A stretch of DNA of 64,000 nucleotides from Isoetes taiwanensis (Eukaryota > Streptophyta > Lycopodiopsida > Isoetales > Isoetaceae). This document shows positions 1 to 12,147 of the stretch, one piece after another. The notes below the pieces were generated by a model. That model saw only the letters and a list, made by a program, of their open reading frames with translations. It did no database searches and was not told where the DNA came from. Position numbers and translations under genes: made by a program. Positions within the stretch are counted from its first letter, which is position 1. Every line of letters begins with the position of its first letter. The stretch lies in assembly GCA_021234155.1 (NCBI GenBank), contig JAJEKV010000002.1, forward strand, positions 31,797,645-31,861,644. Direction: 5' to 3'.

Positions 1-1013
1 AAAAAATGGAGCTTTTCATGGCTCCTATATTTTGGAACATAATCTGTTGGTGCTTCAATTGCCTTTTCTACCCCTCTCTCTGCTCCAATTGTCTTTTTCT
101 TATGATAAAGATTTGTAATTATAATTCATAAGGTATAAAACTAAATAAACCTTAATGGGTTGTGTTAGGATCCCGTGATCGACCACTTTGAAGAGCCCAT
201 CAATGTAGATCATAATTCTGGCCAAACAAATCTAGTTGCAGTTTAATCAATCTATCTCCAATCAAGCTGCAATTGTTCCTAGGTCCAAATCGGCCCCTTG
301 AGAGTCTTTTGGTGAATTTCTAGCCAATTTCAAAAACTTCCGTTCTGCTTGCCTTTCTGCTTGGAATCTCCTGTAAGAAGCAAAAGCAAATGTCTCGATT
401 CACCTCCTGATCTGCGGGTTCTCCTCCTGCTTTGCCAATCACCACACAGTCTATCGATTCAACTTGCAAAATATTCTAGGTTATGCCGATCACGGACGAC
501 TTGATGTAAGGGCAATTTCTTTGATGCGTTGATGTAAGGACGATTCAATCTGGGCCAATGTAAGGATAAATTCAATTTGCGCTGATGTACAGACGAATTT
601 CTTTGATGTGTTGATCAGTTGTAACCTCTACAGATTGTAGATGATCTTGCAGATGTGCTCTTCGTCAAATCCAATGTCCGCACATATTAAGAAGGCATGC
701 CGAGTTCCTCTAAAGATGCCAAACCTCCAACGAATATCTCTCTTGCTCGCCGTTTCCTTTAGAGCATCATCAATCTCAAGTCCATCTTTCCTTCTGAAAA
801 TCTGAGCTCCCAAAAACTTGCAAAAGCGCAACCAAGGGCATCCCAGGGGATTTTGGCCCGCTGCTTGCCTTTTTTTCTACACTTTGATCCCCCTTTAAAT
901 AGAGCCTTGTCTATTTTGAGGCACCTTGACATTCAATGGTTTGACAAAAAAAATACACACATAAAAATCTCCTTTTCTGATTAAATCTTTTTCCCCAACC
1001 CAAAATTAAAAAC

Positions 1014-1042
1014 AAGGTGCTGCGCACGGAGGGTTGCCCTCC
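1014..1042 (+). repeat. Left arm of a 29-bp perfect inverted repeat
   Basis: These 29 bases are the exact reverse complement of 9267-9295, about 8.2 kb away. Each arm holds a short palindrome (GGAGGG, loop, CCCTCC). The right arm abuts a T run and the left arm follows an A-rich stretch. The arms may be the ends of one large element or two separate copies of a short hairpin repeat. No transposase-like coding sequence lies between them. Confidence 0.75.
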
Positions 1043-1654
1043 ATGGCCGGAGGGTGGAGTGGCTTAAATCATAGTTCAAAGTCATGTTTTGGCTGGGTTG
1101 GTCGGAAGCTATGCCAACAGCTTCAGCAGTTGGGCGCTCTCTTTATCTGGCTGTCAGAACCCAACTGCTGTAGACATGGCACCCAATCCTTCTCTGCTAG
1201 ACTTCCACATTCTCTGTTGGACGTCCAACTTGTGTCCATTCGTCAAACTTGTTGTTCATTCGAAACTATTGCCAAGCTGGTGTCGAATGCGTGAAAAATT
1301 TAATGCATAAAACATGAAAGGGAACTTCGATGTACAATGAAACAACATAATTTTACATACCTATACTGCTCCAACATATCAACGTTGCCAACATGCTATC
1401 TAGTTTGGTTATGTTCTCAAATTTGAATTTTTCAATGGTTCCAAGACCAGTATATCATATGATGAGAAGTGTCTAGTAAACATGCACCATATACAGTGCA
1501 TTAAATTAGTGTTGTCAACTGTATTGAATAGCCCAGCTTTTGACATGATCTGGACTGTGCATGGCTGCTTCATATGAGTTCGGCTCATTATAACATTTCG
1601 GCTCATTATAAAATGGAAAATGGGTTGCAAATTCTGTGTGATCCTTAACTCTGT

Positions 1655-1985
1655 GTGCCGAGCATATTAACAGAAGTTTTACACTACAGTAGAAGCTGTT
1701 AATATTAATAGAAGTAATATTAACTGTTAATATTACAGTAATGTTACAGTAGAAGCTGTAATATTAATATTAACCGTTCCAAAGCTTCTGCTGTAATAGC
1801 TGTTAATATTAACAGTAATGTTACTCATTACAAGAGCTTTTCCAAATTAGTCCAAAGCTGTAATATTACTGTAATATTACTGTAATGTTAACAGTAGAAG
1901 CTTTGGAACAGTTAATATTAATATTAACTGTTACATTACAGTAGAAGCTGGTTATATTACAGCTCCAAGGCCCAGCAGCTAACTA
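1655..1985. repeat. AT-rich array of overlapping palindromes
   Basis: The stretch is built from rearranged copies of short words such as GTTAATATTAAC, CAGTAATGTTACAG and AGAAGCTG, in both orientations. Much of it could fold back on itself. No ORF is present. The flanks (1043-1654 and 1986-2744) show nothing I can identify. Confidence 0.6.
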
Positions 1986-2744
1986 CTGTTTCCAAGCTCG
2001 GCCAAGACCCTGCAAAAGATCCATCTACCTAACATTGTGCAAAACCATCCATCTATTGCAGAAGCAAAATCCACGAATTGAGTTGTAGAGCTTTGTGCTC
2101 TTAACCTTTTCCGTCAAGCCCTGTCGTAGAAGAAGCAGAAACTATTGTAAAGAAAACTGCTCTGTTTTAGAAGCTCTGTAACCTCATCTACGATTTGTGA
2201 GCAAGATGGGAAGCTCAAATGGGATTTAAAGAAGTAAAGAGCTGTCGGATTTGCTGCCAAGGCCCGACTAAAGTAAACCCAAACGACACATTTTCTTTAT
2301 AAAAGCATCTCAAAGCGAAAACATGGCAATTTTTTGTACATAAGCAAAAGATCCGGATGGCAAGACCTACAGGGCAAGAAAATATAGCATCAAAAATCTT
2401 GAGGTAGAAACAGGAAGCAGAAGAACAAAGAGTTAGACTTTTACCACGACTTTTGTAGCCATGATTTTTGTCGGAAGGACGACACTCTTACCTCGCACGT
2501 TAATCCAAGCAACAAACATCCACAACAAAGGGTCGGCGCTATAAGCCCCTTATTTTCTGAAGTACACATGCAGTAGGATCGGCAGGCGGGCATGCAAGAA
2601 TGCATGGTCGCCAGATAAGGAAAAACAGGGATCAACAGGAAATAAAACTGAGGAAAGACAGGGATTAACACGCAAAAACTTAGGGAAAAATAAGGATCCG
2701 ACGCAAAAAACTTAGGGAAAAACAGAGGATCAACAAGGAAAGGC

Positions 2745-2937
2745 GGCATGGCCGCTATCGCCATAGCCACCGCTGCTTGAAGGAATGGGGCTGGATGACC
2801 CGACCATTTCTGAGCCCGGTGATCCCGGTTTTTAGCGATCATCAAGATATGCTAGGTATATGCCAGCATATACTTGAATATGTCCACATACCCACATAAA
2901 CGAGGGTTTGCCCCCCTAGGGGCAACCCAAAAAAAAA
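2745..2937 (-). repeat. Hairpin-headed repeat, copy a (inverted)
   Basis: Read on the minus strand this begins with a T run and a GGGTTGCCCC-type palindrome, followed by a CGTTTATGTGGG block and a series of CATAT-rich short repeats. It continues into a more diverged stretch containing GGTCATCCAGCCCCATTCC. It is an inverted copy of 5265-5445. The palindromic heads of the two copies face each other across 2.3 kb. Confidence 0.65.
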
Positions 2938-2984
2938 GCATTTGCAAATGTAATTTGAGCTTAGGTGTATGGAGTTGGAGTAAA

Positions 2985-3349
2985 TTCTCCTGATTTTTAG
3001 TCTCTCTCAAAAGGACACCAAGAACTTTTCAAATACCGGTTGGGAACTTTTGACGCTTGTTCACACCAAGCTCGCGGGCAACCTCGCCAAAAGATTTGAC
3101 CAGCCATGGTCGTACCGGAATGTCATCCGATGGATAATACGTGAATATATTCATGACCGTGAGATCAGGCAAAGGGAAGAGATGGGCTTACTATTCAACA
3201 TCTTAATATTACGCCCTGCAACACATCAACAAGAGCGCATCAAGGAAGCAGAGGGAAGGCTTGAATACCTGCAAGAACAGGTAGATGGACACTTCTACTT
3301 ATCCAACATAATGTTGTATAGCAGTAATAATGATTGGGTTACAGATTAA
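2985..3349 (+). CDS. Orphan exon-like open reading frame, function unknown
   Basis: An open frame of about 120 codons ends in TAA at 3347-3349. There is no ATG at its head. A pyrimidine-rich stretch ending in ATTTTTAG at about 3000 could be a splice acceptor. The predicted peptide is hydrophilic, with amino-acid use typical of real protein: WSYRNVIRWIIREYIHDREI in the middle, then a charged stretch rich in Glu, Gln and Arg that could be helical or coiled-coil. I do not recognise a family. It lies inside the inverted pair 2745-2937 / 5265-5445, so it could be cargo or a relic exon of that element. No partner exon was found nearby. It could equally be a chance ORF, although its composition argues mildly against that. 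Confidence 0.3.
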
Positions 3350-4289
3350 GGGTGTTTTGCCCAGAAGTTGTAACTGAACTTGAGCCAAGCATAACCATAT
3401 ATGTAACCTTTTTATTAAGGATTGTTTCAAGTCTTTGAAAGCTCGAGATATTTGATTCACCTTCAAGTATTTGAAAGCTTGAAAGGGGTGGGTTTTTTAT
3501 TATGCCAAACATCTGGACCCACTTTACTTCTATAATTTTGACGCTCTTAGTTAGAGTTCTGCAATTGTTTTCATTTTCGTTTTAAATTTTAAATTTTGGA
3601 ATTCCAAAAACGCCTTGGCCGTTGGTTTTTGGCTAGTTGTGGTGCCTTTTTTTTTTTGCCTTACATTTGTGGACAACCTAGAAGCGACAGAAGGAGGCCC
3701 CTTTCCAGTTCGTGTAGCCACGTGGAGATGTGTTGGATCTGTATATGGTTTTTAGATTTGTTGGAGTGGGATGGCAAATTCGAATTTGCGGATTGTTGTT
3801 CATATTCTCTGATGTTGCTCAGATCTACGTGTCGGATAAAGCCTTTATGTTTTCCCAAGAATCTCTATGTGTTGGATCTGCAATCCCTAAAAAATACCCT
3901 CTTTTTTCTTCTTATTTGTGTTAGGCAGCCAAGATTCGTTGTTGAACCATTGGATGAAGATGTAGGGCCACAAATATCTTCGACTTGCAACCTCTCCTAA
4001 TCCAAAACAGTTGACACTATAGCACAAATCCGGTGGCTGCAGCTTACTCTTGGAAGTCATGTGCCTAGAAATGATAGTTATCTGCATCCTGTGACGACTG
4101 ATGCCCAGTGTTGTCATATTTTAGAGCCAAGATTAGTTTTTCTCCCGCAGCTTGTTTTTCACGAAATTTCTCCAAAATTCTAAACAATGACGATTGCAAA
4201 GAGATTCAAAAGATTTGCTTTGAAGCTACAAGTAAGTTTCCTTATTGAGATTTAAAAGCATGGGGAAACAGAATAAGGTCGATTGATTC

Positions 4290-4690
4290 AGGATATATAG
4301 ATCACGAGCTTGGAAATGAAGCTCTTGAGATTTTCAACAAAATGCTAAATCTGGGTATTAGAACCCAATAAAGTCGCATACATCAGTATATTGCATGTAT
4401 GGAGTAATCTAAGAGCATTAGAATTTGAAAAACATATCCATGTTCAACTTGCAGATGGGGGTTGGATAAAGATGCATCCATTGGAAATACACTTATTGAT
4501 CTGTATATTAAATTTGGAAATATTGAGAGTACATGCATTATGAAAGTTGCTGGAGACTGATAGCATCGTAAACAATTCATTAGTTTCTATATATGCAAAG
4601 TGTGGATGTCTGAAAGGAGCATCTCAATCATTTGAAGTGCTAGTTTCACCAGATATTATTTCCCACAATCTTTATATTGCTGGCCAAAGT
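4290..4690 (+). pseudogene. Decayed pentatricopeptide-repeat (PPR) protein fragment
   Basis: Translating across two or three frames gives PPR-like blocks in order: GNEALEIFNKMLNLGI, then a helix pair around LRALEF.KHIHVQLADGG, then NTLIDLYIKFGNIES, then NNSLVSIYAKCGCLKGA followed by SPDIISHNLYIAGQS. Phrases of the type LIDLYxKxGxxxxA and SLVSIYAKCGxxxxA are typical of plant organelle RNA-binding PPR proteins, most like the PLS subfamily. The blocks are in different frames with stops between them, there is no start, and only three to four repeats remain. It is a broken, non-functional remnant. The DNA on either side (3350-4289 and 4691-5264) shows no further repeats. Confidence 0.7.
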
Positions 4691-5264
4691 CGAATGCATA
4701 AGGGAACACACTACAACTGCTAAGCACGCAGCAACTGTGTAAACAGGCTGTATACCTCTATGTCATACATTAAAAGAAAATTTAAAATTTTTAGTTGTGA
4801 CGTATTATGTGATTTGTGTTTTTTTGCTTTTTTATATTTAATGGTCTATGCAATAGCAAAATCAGGCGCAAATGCTTCATTGAGGTTTGCCCCAACAAGG
4901 AAACAAGAAGCATGCTTCTTTATACGTATCTTCCAAAACTACATATCCAATGCACCTACTTATCATCTATGCAGAAATGTTTTACCAACAAAATAATTAT
5001 TTTGCACAAGAAGGAGTGATAAGTCCACAATTCTCAACATGAGGAGATTAATCCAGGGCAATTTTCAACATGCAGAGATGAATTGGCCATTGCATGCAGA
5101 GATGAAATGCCAAAAAAAAATTAAGCTTTTTCGAATTGAACTTTTTTGTTTTGGTGTGTTATGGAATTTTTGTTTTACTGGTTACAATAAATGATATCAA
5201 TTATTTGATATTTTGGTATATTTAATGGCGTTTATTTTATTTATAAAGTTTCCAATGTTTTTTT

Positions 5265-5445
5265 ACTTTTTGGGTTGCCCCTAGGGGGGCAAACCCTCGT
5301 TTATGTGGGTATGTGGGCATATCCAGGTATATGCCGGCATATGCCTAGCATATACTGGTGACTGCTAAAAACTGGCTGGTGCCTGTAAGTGCTCGGTCAT
5401 CCAGCCCATTCCGTCGCAGGCATGGCTATGGCGCATCGATCCTGC
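5265..5445 (+). repeat. Hairpin-headed repeat, copy b
   Basis: A T run, then a palindrome reading GGGTTGCCCC / GGGGGGCAAACCC, then GTGGGTATGTGGGCATAT and the CATATGCC series. Homology to copy a continues through GGTCATCCAGCCCATTCC and GGCTATGGCG. Two shorter relatives in the same orientation lie at 8296-8385 and 9075-9215. Confidence 0.65.
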
Positions 5446-8295
5446 TGGTAAACTTAGCCGATTATGGAGCCTCCTGATTATCTCTTTAATAGAAAGAGTT
5501 TTTCAGAGACCTGCTCATGATATGATCAACATAAAAATGCCCCTACCTAGCTTTCAAGAGCCGAATTCCATCGCCCGCAGCTTGAGCATTATCTCTTTTG
5601 GAAATCTAGGCCGGATCTAAGGTCTATGCTTTTATACTGAGGCATTAAACAGACATGCAAAGTTGAAACGCATGCAAATAGACATGGAAAGAAAGGCATT
5701 CAGTCTGCATGCAAAGGAATGGGGGCCGGAGATAGCGCCATAGCTGCAACCTCGGTTCTGGATAATGGGAGCGTCGCCATGGCTTGAAGAGTATTCGACT
5801 ATGAAAAAACGTCCAGGTAAAGTCATGTATTATTTCAGTTCTTGGTTAGAAATGGCATGTGATCTGCGAGGTTTTGCGAGATCATAGTTCGAGAAAAAAG
5901 ATTTTCTCGTCATAAAGCAAGAGTAAACAAGAACACCGTAAAACTTTTGCTTTCGGGGCTGGTGCATTCAAGAAATGCTATGTCGTTTTTTAATATGGTT
6001 CCTATTCATAATGCAGAGTGTGCTTTCTTTCGATGGCGTCAAACAGGGTAAGGAGCAATTATTTTAGGGGGGCAAAAGCACCATTTCTAGAGCCGCACCC
6101 TTAGTTGTGGGCAGAGCTTGAGCACGGATTCGGAAGCAACAAGGTAAATCTTGAGGGTTTCAAAGACGATTTTTATTTTCCTTTGTTTATCGGTTAGGGC
6201 GAGAGAAATATCTACTGACGATTTTGCAAATTCTGGATCGATTTTTGGCTAGGCTTATCTTCAGAAATACTGTGCAGGTTAGTCTGCCTTAACCTTGCTT
6301 CAAGCTCTTTTTAATGATTTTTTTACCCTTCACGTTTGAGCGGCTTGAAAAGAGGTTTGATTTTTATGCTTCATGTTCATATCTCAGGCTTAAAAGAACA
6401 CTTTTTACCCTGCATTTCTTAACGATTACTTGAAGCAAGGGTTTCTTAACGCCTTAAAATCTGATTTCATTTAGTTCTGCGCTTGGCCGTGATAAGAGGT
6501 ATTTGAAGTTGCCTCTTTCATAATCTTTTAGCTCCATTATCTACTTAAATCTTAATATCGTCCTCCAGCTATTGTTTCTTTTGCATCGAATTGCCTACCC
6601 CAGATCTTAAGCCAATTTTTGATCTCCTTGGCTGATGTGACCCATCAACTCCCTTTTTTTTTTATTTTGACCTGCAGTCACCGAATTTCTCGCCAGTTCT
6701 GCAAAACCCTAATCTTATTTTACACCTTTGAATTTTCGAAGTTAACTCCAGTTTGCTCCCCTTTTTCCATTCTCTATCTATGTGACCTTTTTTTGCCATC
6801 AGCTTCCTTAAAAAGGAATTGGAAGAGACCCCTTCTTCACTCTGCTTCTCTATCGAATACTTGAAACCTGTAAGAAAGAAAGAAAGAAATGACTTGATTT
6901 GGCTTAATGCAAGCTAAAATCTAGGGTAAACAGAATTCTTTCTTATCTATCCTATGAGCTTTAGATCTGAAGACCATTTTCTTTGTCAGGCTTGAATATC
7001 CAAAAATCTTGGTAAGTTTGCAAAGCTTTAGAAGTGGTGAATCATCACATGCTGCATTTTTTGTTAGTTCAGAATACCAGTTTTCGCATTCAATCGGCTT
7101 GGTGGATTTTAAGTCATCTTTCATTTGCATTGTAACTTTGGTTTTTACTCCATTTTTTGCATTTGCAGCCTATTTTAATTGGCCCTGGAGTAGTAGCAAA
7201 TGAAGAGATTAACACTTTTAAGTGTATTATGTTAGGAAGAGATGAACATCAAGAAACTTCTAACCTTTTATCTTTCAGTTGACTTCTACACGAAGGCAAA
7301 GATACATAGTCTGCTAAAGAACTATGCTATTTCAATATTCGATCTTGAATTTACGGTAGTATTTTGTGCTCTATAATCTTTCCAAAGAAGTATATGCATT
7401 GGTTCTTCTCTCAAATGTTATATTTTTGTGTAGCTGGAGACAAGTTATAGCATATGAACGTGGTATAAAGGGTTACTCATCTGTACATGCCTTCCAACCA
7501 TAGGAGATGCCCGTTTTATAGTTCCCTCTTGGTAATGATTTTATTTTCTTAAAATAATCTAGGCACAGGAACTATCCATGGTAGGAAAATTGACATCTCC
7601 TTGGCACTGTAGGAACTATCACATTTACACATTTAAAAACTTCATGTTTCAAGCTCTTAATACAACACGCTTTTTCAATCGTTCGAGACGTTTTGTTAAA
7701 GTCCTTTTGTTAAAGTCCTCAATGCAAGTTGGACTCCTGGACACCAAAGTTAAAGTCAACTCTGTGTCAACTTAATAGTAAATTCTTTTGTTTCAATGGG
7801 CACTTTTAGTTTTTCTTCTCCATATCAACTCAAAATTAAATTCTTTAGTTTCAAAGGGTGCGCCAAGAGGTGTGTCGATGATTAACCAGTATGTTCTTTT
7901 GCATGTTTGTCAAGATGTTCCTCTCAAAAAATACACGGCAACACCAAACATTTTAAATAAGGCAAGGCCTTTGCTTGAATCTTTCTCTGTGATTTTTTTC
8001 TTTTTTTTTCCGTTATGGATTATTACAAGTAGTAGAAAATCACATGTTTTTATCTTGCCGCATTGTTCAAAATAGGATGAAAGTGAAGATGCAAATATGC
8101 CCTTGCAAATATGACTTGACCCATATGTGAAGCTAATGCAAAGAGCCATTGTTAGTAGCAACACTAAAATATTACAACTCTAAATTATGTTTATCACCTT
8201 GCTATACTTAAATATAAGTGCTTATGTTTGGATGATGTTAGAAACTTTTGAATTTATAGTGTGGACAATATCATAAGCTGGTGTGGAACCTTTAT
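5446..8295. other. No gene recognised; AT-rich intergenic DNA
   Basis: This stretch is T-rich and lacks any recognisable protein motif. It contains a short (GAAA)n tract near 6871-6888 and a GTAAAT donor-like site at 6144 after a purine-rich stretch. That could be a first exon or leader, but no coding exon could be joined to it. Confidence 0.4.
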
Positions 8296-8385
8296 TTTTG
8301 GGTGCCCCCTAGGGGGCAAACCTCCGATTTATGTGGGTATGTGGGCATATCGGGTATATGTCGGCATATGCCTAGCATATCTTTG
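8296..8385 (+). repeat. Hairpin-headed repeat, copy c
   Basis: This is the same head (T run, CCCCCTAGGGGGC palindrome, ATTTATGTGGGTATGTGGGC, CATATGCCTAGCATAT) as at 5265, but homology stops sharply after GCCTAGCATAT. This defines a core unit of about 85-95 bp for the family. Confidence 0.65.
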
Positions 8386-9074
8386 GTTTTCATGGAAATC
8401 AATACACGGCACTTATGGTATCCCTTGGCAACAAGTCGAGCTTTGAACACGTCGATCTTTACTTCTTCATTGTATTGTACTTTACAAACTCACTTGCAGG
8501 ATACTAGCTTTCTGCCTGGAGGGAGCTTGCACTGTCCCATGTATCATATTTTAGCATGGCTTTGCTTATTCTTGCATGGCTTTGCTCCATTCATTTTCAT
8601 GGAACCTGTTCATGGCTTCCTTGTAGCGTGTTGGCTCATCAAAGATCACATTGCTGTAGAAGGCAATGTATAAGGAAGTTTTCTCAGATCTTGAACATGA
8701 ATACTCATGGATGGTGGTCGCTTCATGGCTATCTCTTAGCCATTTTAATTACACTTTGGTATGCTTAGATTTTGGGCATAATGTGGGTTCAAATCCCACA
8801 TATTCAAGATCGTCTTCCACGCCATTCAAAAACACCAACGTGCATCATCATTCGGTCGTGCATGTGTTGAGCCGATAAAAAAAACTAAAACACCAAGCGA
8901 AATCATCATTCTTGCTTCTCGTCTTTCAATATGTTCAAGGTTTGAATGGAACCAATGGATTGTGTTTCTTTTTCCTATTTGCAATATTCAATTTGTGAGT
9001 TATTAGCGTATTTGAATGCCTTGCCTTATGAATTATGAATTGGGCATGGAAATAACATTCCACTGATATGTTTG

Positions 9075-9215
9075 AGTCGGTTTTTGGGTTGCTCTAAGGG
9101 GAAAACCCTCATCCATGTGGGTTTGTGTTTGAGTCGATTTTTTTGGGTTGCTTCTAAGGGAAAACCCTCATCCATGTGGGTTTATGGCATATTCCAAGTA
9201 TATGTCAGTATATGC
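9075..9215 (+). repeat. Hairpin-headed repeat, tandem diverged copies d and e
   Basis: Two heads follow one another (9075-9125 and 9132-9215). Each has TTTTTGGGTTGC, a degraded palindrome and CCCTCATCCATGTGGG. Only the second continues into the CATAT-rich body. Confidence 0.55.
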
Positions 9216-9266
9216 TCGAAAACATGACTTTGAAGTGTGATTTAAGCTGTTTCACTCTCGGGTCAC

Positions 9267-9295
9267 GGAGGGCAACCCTCCGTGCGCAGCACCTT
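9267..9295 (-). repeat. Right arm of the 29-bp perfect inverted repeat
   Basis: This is the exact reverse complement of 1014-1042. A few bases upstream extend it into a perfect local hairpin: CACGGAGGG, three-base loop, CCCTCCGTG. A run of T residues follows immediately. Confidence 0.75.
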
Positions 9296-9926
9296 TTTTT
9301 TTTTTTTTCCAAACAAAAAAAACATCATCTTCCATAACACACCAAAATAGCATGTCACCACACAAACATGTATTACCACTAGCTTAACAGAGGTATAAAT
9401 TTGAACTTCAATTGTGTAAAAATCGTTTATGCATGCTTGAAAGAAATGTTGTTATTGCTTGTCCGAAGTTGAGAGAACATTAATCTTGATTTGCTTATCA
9501 AAAAAATCATCCTCCTTGATAAGTATTAGTGGCTCGGATTCAGAAACATATAATAAGAGTCTGAATGAGTACAATGACATTAACAATTTTCAAATTTTAC
9601 AAGAATGTTCAGAGGAGCACTGTGGTGAAGTTTTGATAAAAAGGAATAAATTTTTTAATTATTCAGACTTTAGTAGTGCCTCTAATAAAAAAGAAGATAT
9701 AAGTGCAACTGATTTACAAATGAATCCAAGGTCATATGAAGGAAATATTGTCAAGATTTCTTGCAAAGATGCAGGTAAAGAAGGAGATAGAGATCAAAGC
9801 TATGAGGGGTATTTGGAAATGCATCTCTGCTCAAGAAGATTATGCAACAACACAAGAAGCTATCAATGCTAGATTGCAAGTGCCAACCATTATTATTTTG
9901 CTCTAATGTCAACTTTTTCTGGTCTA

Positions 9927-9970
9927 GATAGATAGATAGATAGATAAGTAGGTAGGTAGGTAGGTAGATA
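9927..9970 (+). repeat. Microsatellite (GATA)n then (GGTA)n
   Basis: Tetranucleotide GATA repeats change into GTAG/GGTA repeats and back. The tract lies just upstream of the recognisable start of the LINE body. Confidence 0.85.
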
Positions 9971-10013
9971 GTATTTTTACAGCATGCCACATTGGCAGCA
10001 TCCATGAGGATAT

Positions 10014-10436
10014 ATGACGGACCCCCAGAGACTTGAACACAAGAGGAAGGGGGAAGACAGAACTTACGACAACCTTGGCAGATTATACATCTCGAACTCA
10101 TCATCTTATATTCTAGATAATTGTTTGATGACTGGAGATGAGGGAGCCACTTTGCCTGATCATCAATCTGTTATTATTGAACTCAAGGATCTAAGTTTAC
10201 ATAAATACCAGGCCAAAACAACTTTTAAGTCAAATACTTCTCTTTTGTCTAATGCTAAATTATGCAAAAAAATCAGAGACTACTATTCCAGACTCCCCAA
10301 GCTTTCAGCCCAGCAGTCTATGTCATTCTATGCCAAGTTGAAGAAAGCTAAATTTTGGATTAAAAAATTGGAGAGTTCATGTTTGGAGAGAGGGAGAGAG
10401 AGGGAGGGAGGGAGGGAGAGACTTGGTGAAACTTGA
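10014..10436 (+). pseudogene. LINE endonuclease C-terminal fragment
   Basis: The frame encodes the end of an apurinic-type (exonuclease-endonuclease-phosphatase) nuclease domain: RLYISNSSSYILDN, a short acidic stretch, then LPDHQSVIIELKD, where the Asp-His pair corresponds to the conserved catalytic SDH. A Lys-rich helical linker follows, as in plant L1 ORF2 proteins. The N-terminal two-thirds of the domain is missing. The final residues are encoded by a GA microsatellite. Confidence 0.7.
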
Positions 10437-10754
10437 TTTATTCAACCAAATTAAATTTGTCAGGCAGAGGATCATGAATGACTACAATAGCACGATTTTG
10501 CATGAAGAGGAGAACAGACTTGAAATGGAGATTAAGCATATTGAAGAACACCAAGTTAGAGGGTTTGCTCTTAAAGCTAAGATTTCATATGCAACGGAAT
10601 TAGATAATTCCTCTTTTGCCTTCTTCTTCAAGAAAGCAAAGCTATGAGTGTTAAATAATGCTATCACTCAAGTCAAAGATGATAATGACAATATTATCAC
10701 AGATGACCAGACTGTCAGAGATTTTTTCTTCAGTAAGTATAAAAATTAGAGGAG

Positions 10755-12147
10755 ATGGGAGATGAACAAATGATATATGCTCAGTTCCAGATCTTTAGTT
10801 ATATTCAACATTCTCAAGCTATGTCTAATGATTTGCTAAATTGCCCTAATGAGAACGAGATCTTCATATCTATTGTCAGTATGAAGCATGGCAAAGCTCC
10901 TGGGCCAGATGGATTTCCTCCAGAATTCTTTCTTGAATTCTGGGACATTTTAAAGCAGGATCTCAAAGAATTCAGGGACATTTTAAAGTAGGATCTCATT
11001 CTTTTTATTAGGGGATATTGGTTTTCTACGAAGTTGCATCCAGCTTATACCTCAAGTATGAAATCTCTTATGCCCAAGAAAAGTAACACCATTACTATAA
11101 ATGAATGGAGGTCCATATCTCCCATTAATACTGCCTATAAAATTCTAGCAAAGATAATTGCTGACAGAATAAAATGTCATCTTTAAGAAACTATCTCTAG
11201 TTGCCGGTCTGCTTTTTTGCCTAAAAGGTTCATGCTAGACAATTGTGTAGTAGCTAATGAAGTTTTACATTAGAGCAAAATATCCAATCAGAATTGTCTA
11301 TTTCTTAAATTTGGATTTCAAAAGAGTGTATGATTGCGGCAATTGGAATTTCTGGAACATGTTATGGTTGTGTTGGCATCCACCCTCACTTAATTTAGAG
11401 AATCTTGGGGTTGAACAACAATGCTTATTCGGCCTTGACAATCAATAGTCCTATCGAACTCTTTTCTAAAAAAAGAGTTAGGCAAGGTTGCCCCTTGGCT
11501 CTTTACCTCTTCTTAATTGTTTGCTTTGAAATTGTCGATAGACTTATCTTTTGTTTGCGAATTTCTCAATAAATCATTGGGCTTCAAATGCCAGATTCAT
11601 GTAAGCAACTGAATGTGCTTCAATATGCCGATGATATCTTCATTATGTTTAAAGCCAGTAATAATGTCACAAATAATTTCTTTGAGTGTATCAATGTGTT
11701 TGATATTGCATCTAGTGTCCATCTTAATATAGATAAATGTTCATTCTCTGAGATAAGTCTGATCCTACAATTAGCACTAGAGGTATCAAAATTATGGCAC
11801 TAAGTGAGAGTATTATTCTTCTAGGTTTTTCGATTGCTATAAACAACACTATTAAGGGAGTATGAGAATTTTAGAATAAAAAGGAAGGTTAGTGGGTTAT
11901 TAGCAAAACTCTTTTTAGAGCTGGTATATTTATTGTGGCTAACTCGATCCTGGCAAGCACACACATATATTTCTCCTCGGTGTTAATTGCTGATACAAAA
12001 TCTTACAACCTTATTGAGAGGTGTATCAGAGACTTCATTTGGTCTGGCATGCATTGTCGTAACTGGAGGGAATTAGCTCATGATAAAGATCAAAGTGGTC
12101 TGAGTTGTAAAGTCTTTATTCCAACAGGCTCAATCTTTGGGGGCTAA
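10755..12147 (+). pseudogene. LINE reverse transcriptase, broken into several frames
   Basis: The RT core can be followed across frames. GKAPGPDGFPPEFF lies at 10890-10931, the palm aspartate region near 11300, and the YADD catalytic box at 11624-11635 followed by NIDKCSF. A thumb region (ILASTHIYFSSVLIADTK, then IRDFIWSG) runs from 11935 and resembles the segment ahead of the zinc-binding domain of plant L1 ORF2. At least five frame changes or stops separate these parts. Reverse transcription of the element's own RNA is the family role, but this copy cannot encode it. Confidence 0.8.

Noticed and set aside
8785-8806. tRNA-like T arm (GTGGGTTCAAATCCCAC)
   Set aside because: The B-box-like arm is perfect, but no D arm, anticodon arm or normally spaced acceptor stem could be found. 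The best acceptor match gives a 110-base molecule. Possibly a tRNA-derived SINE scrap, but unsupported.
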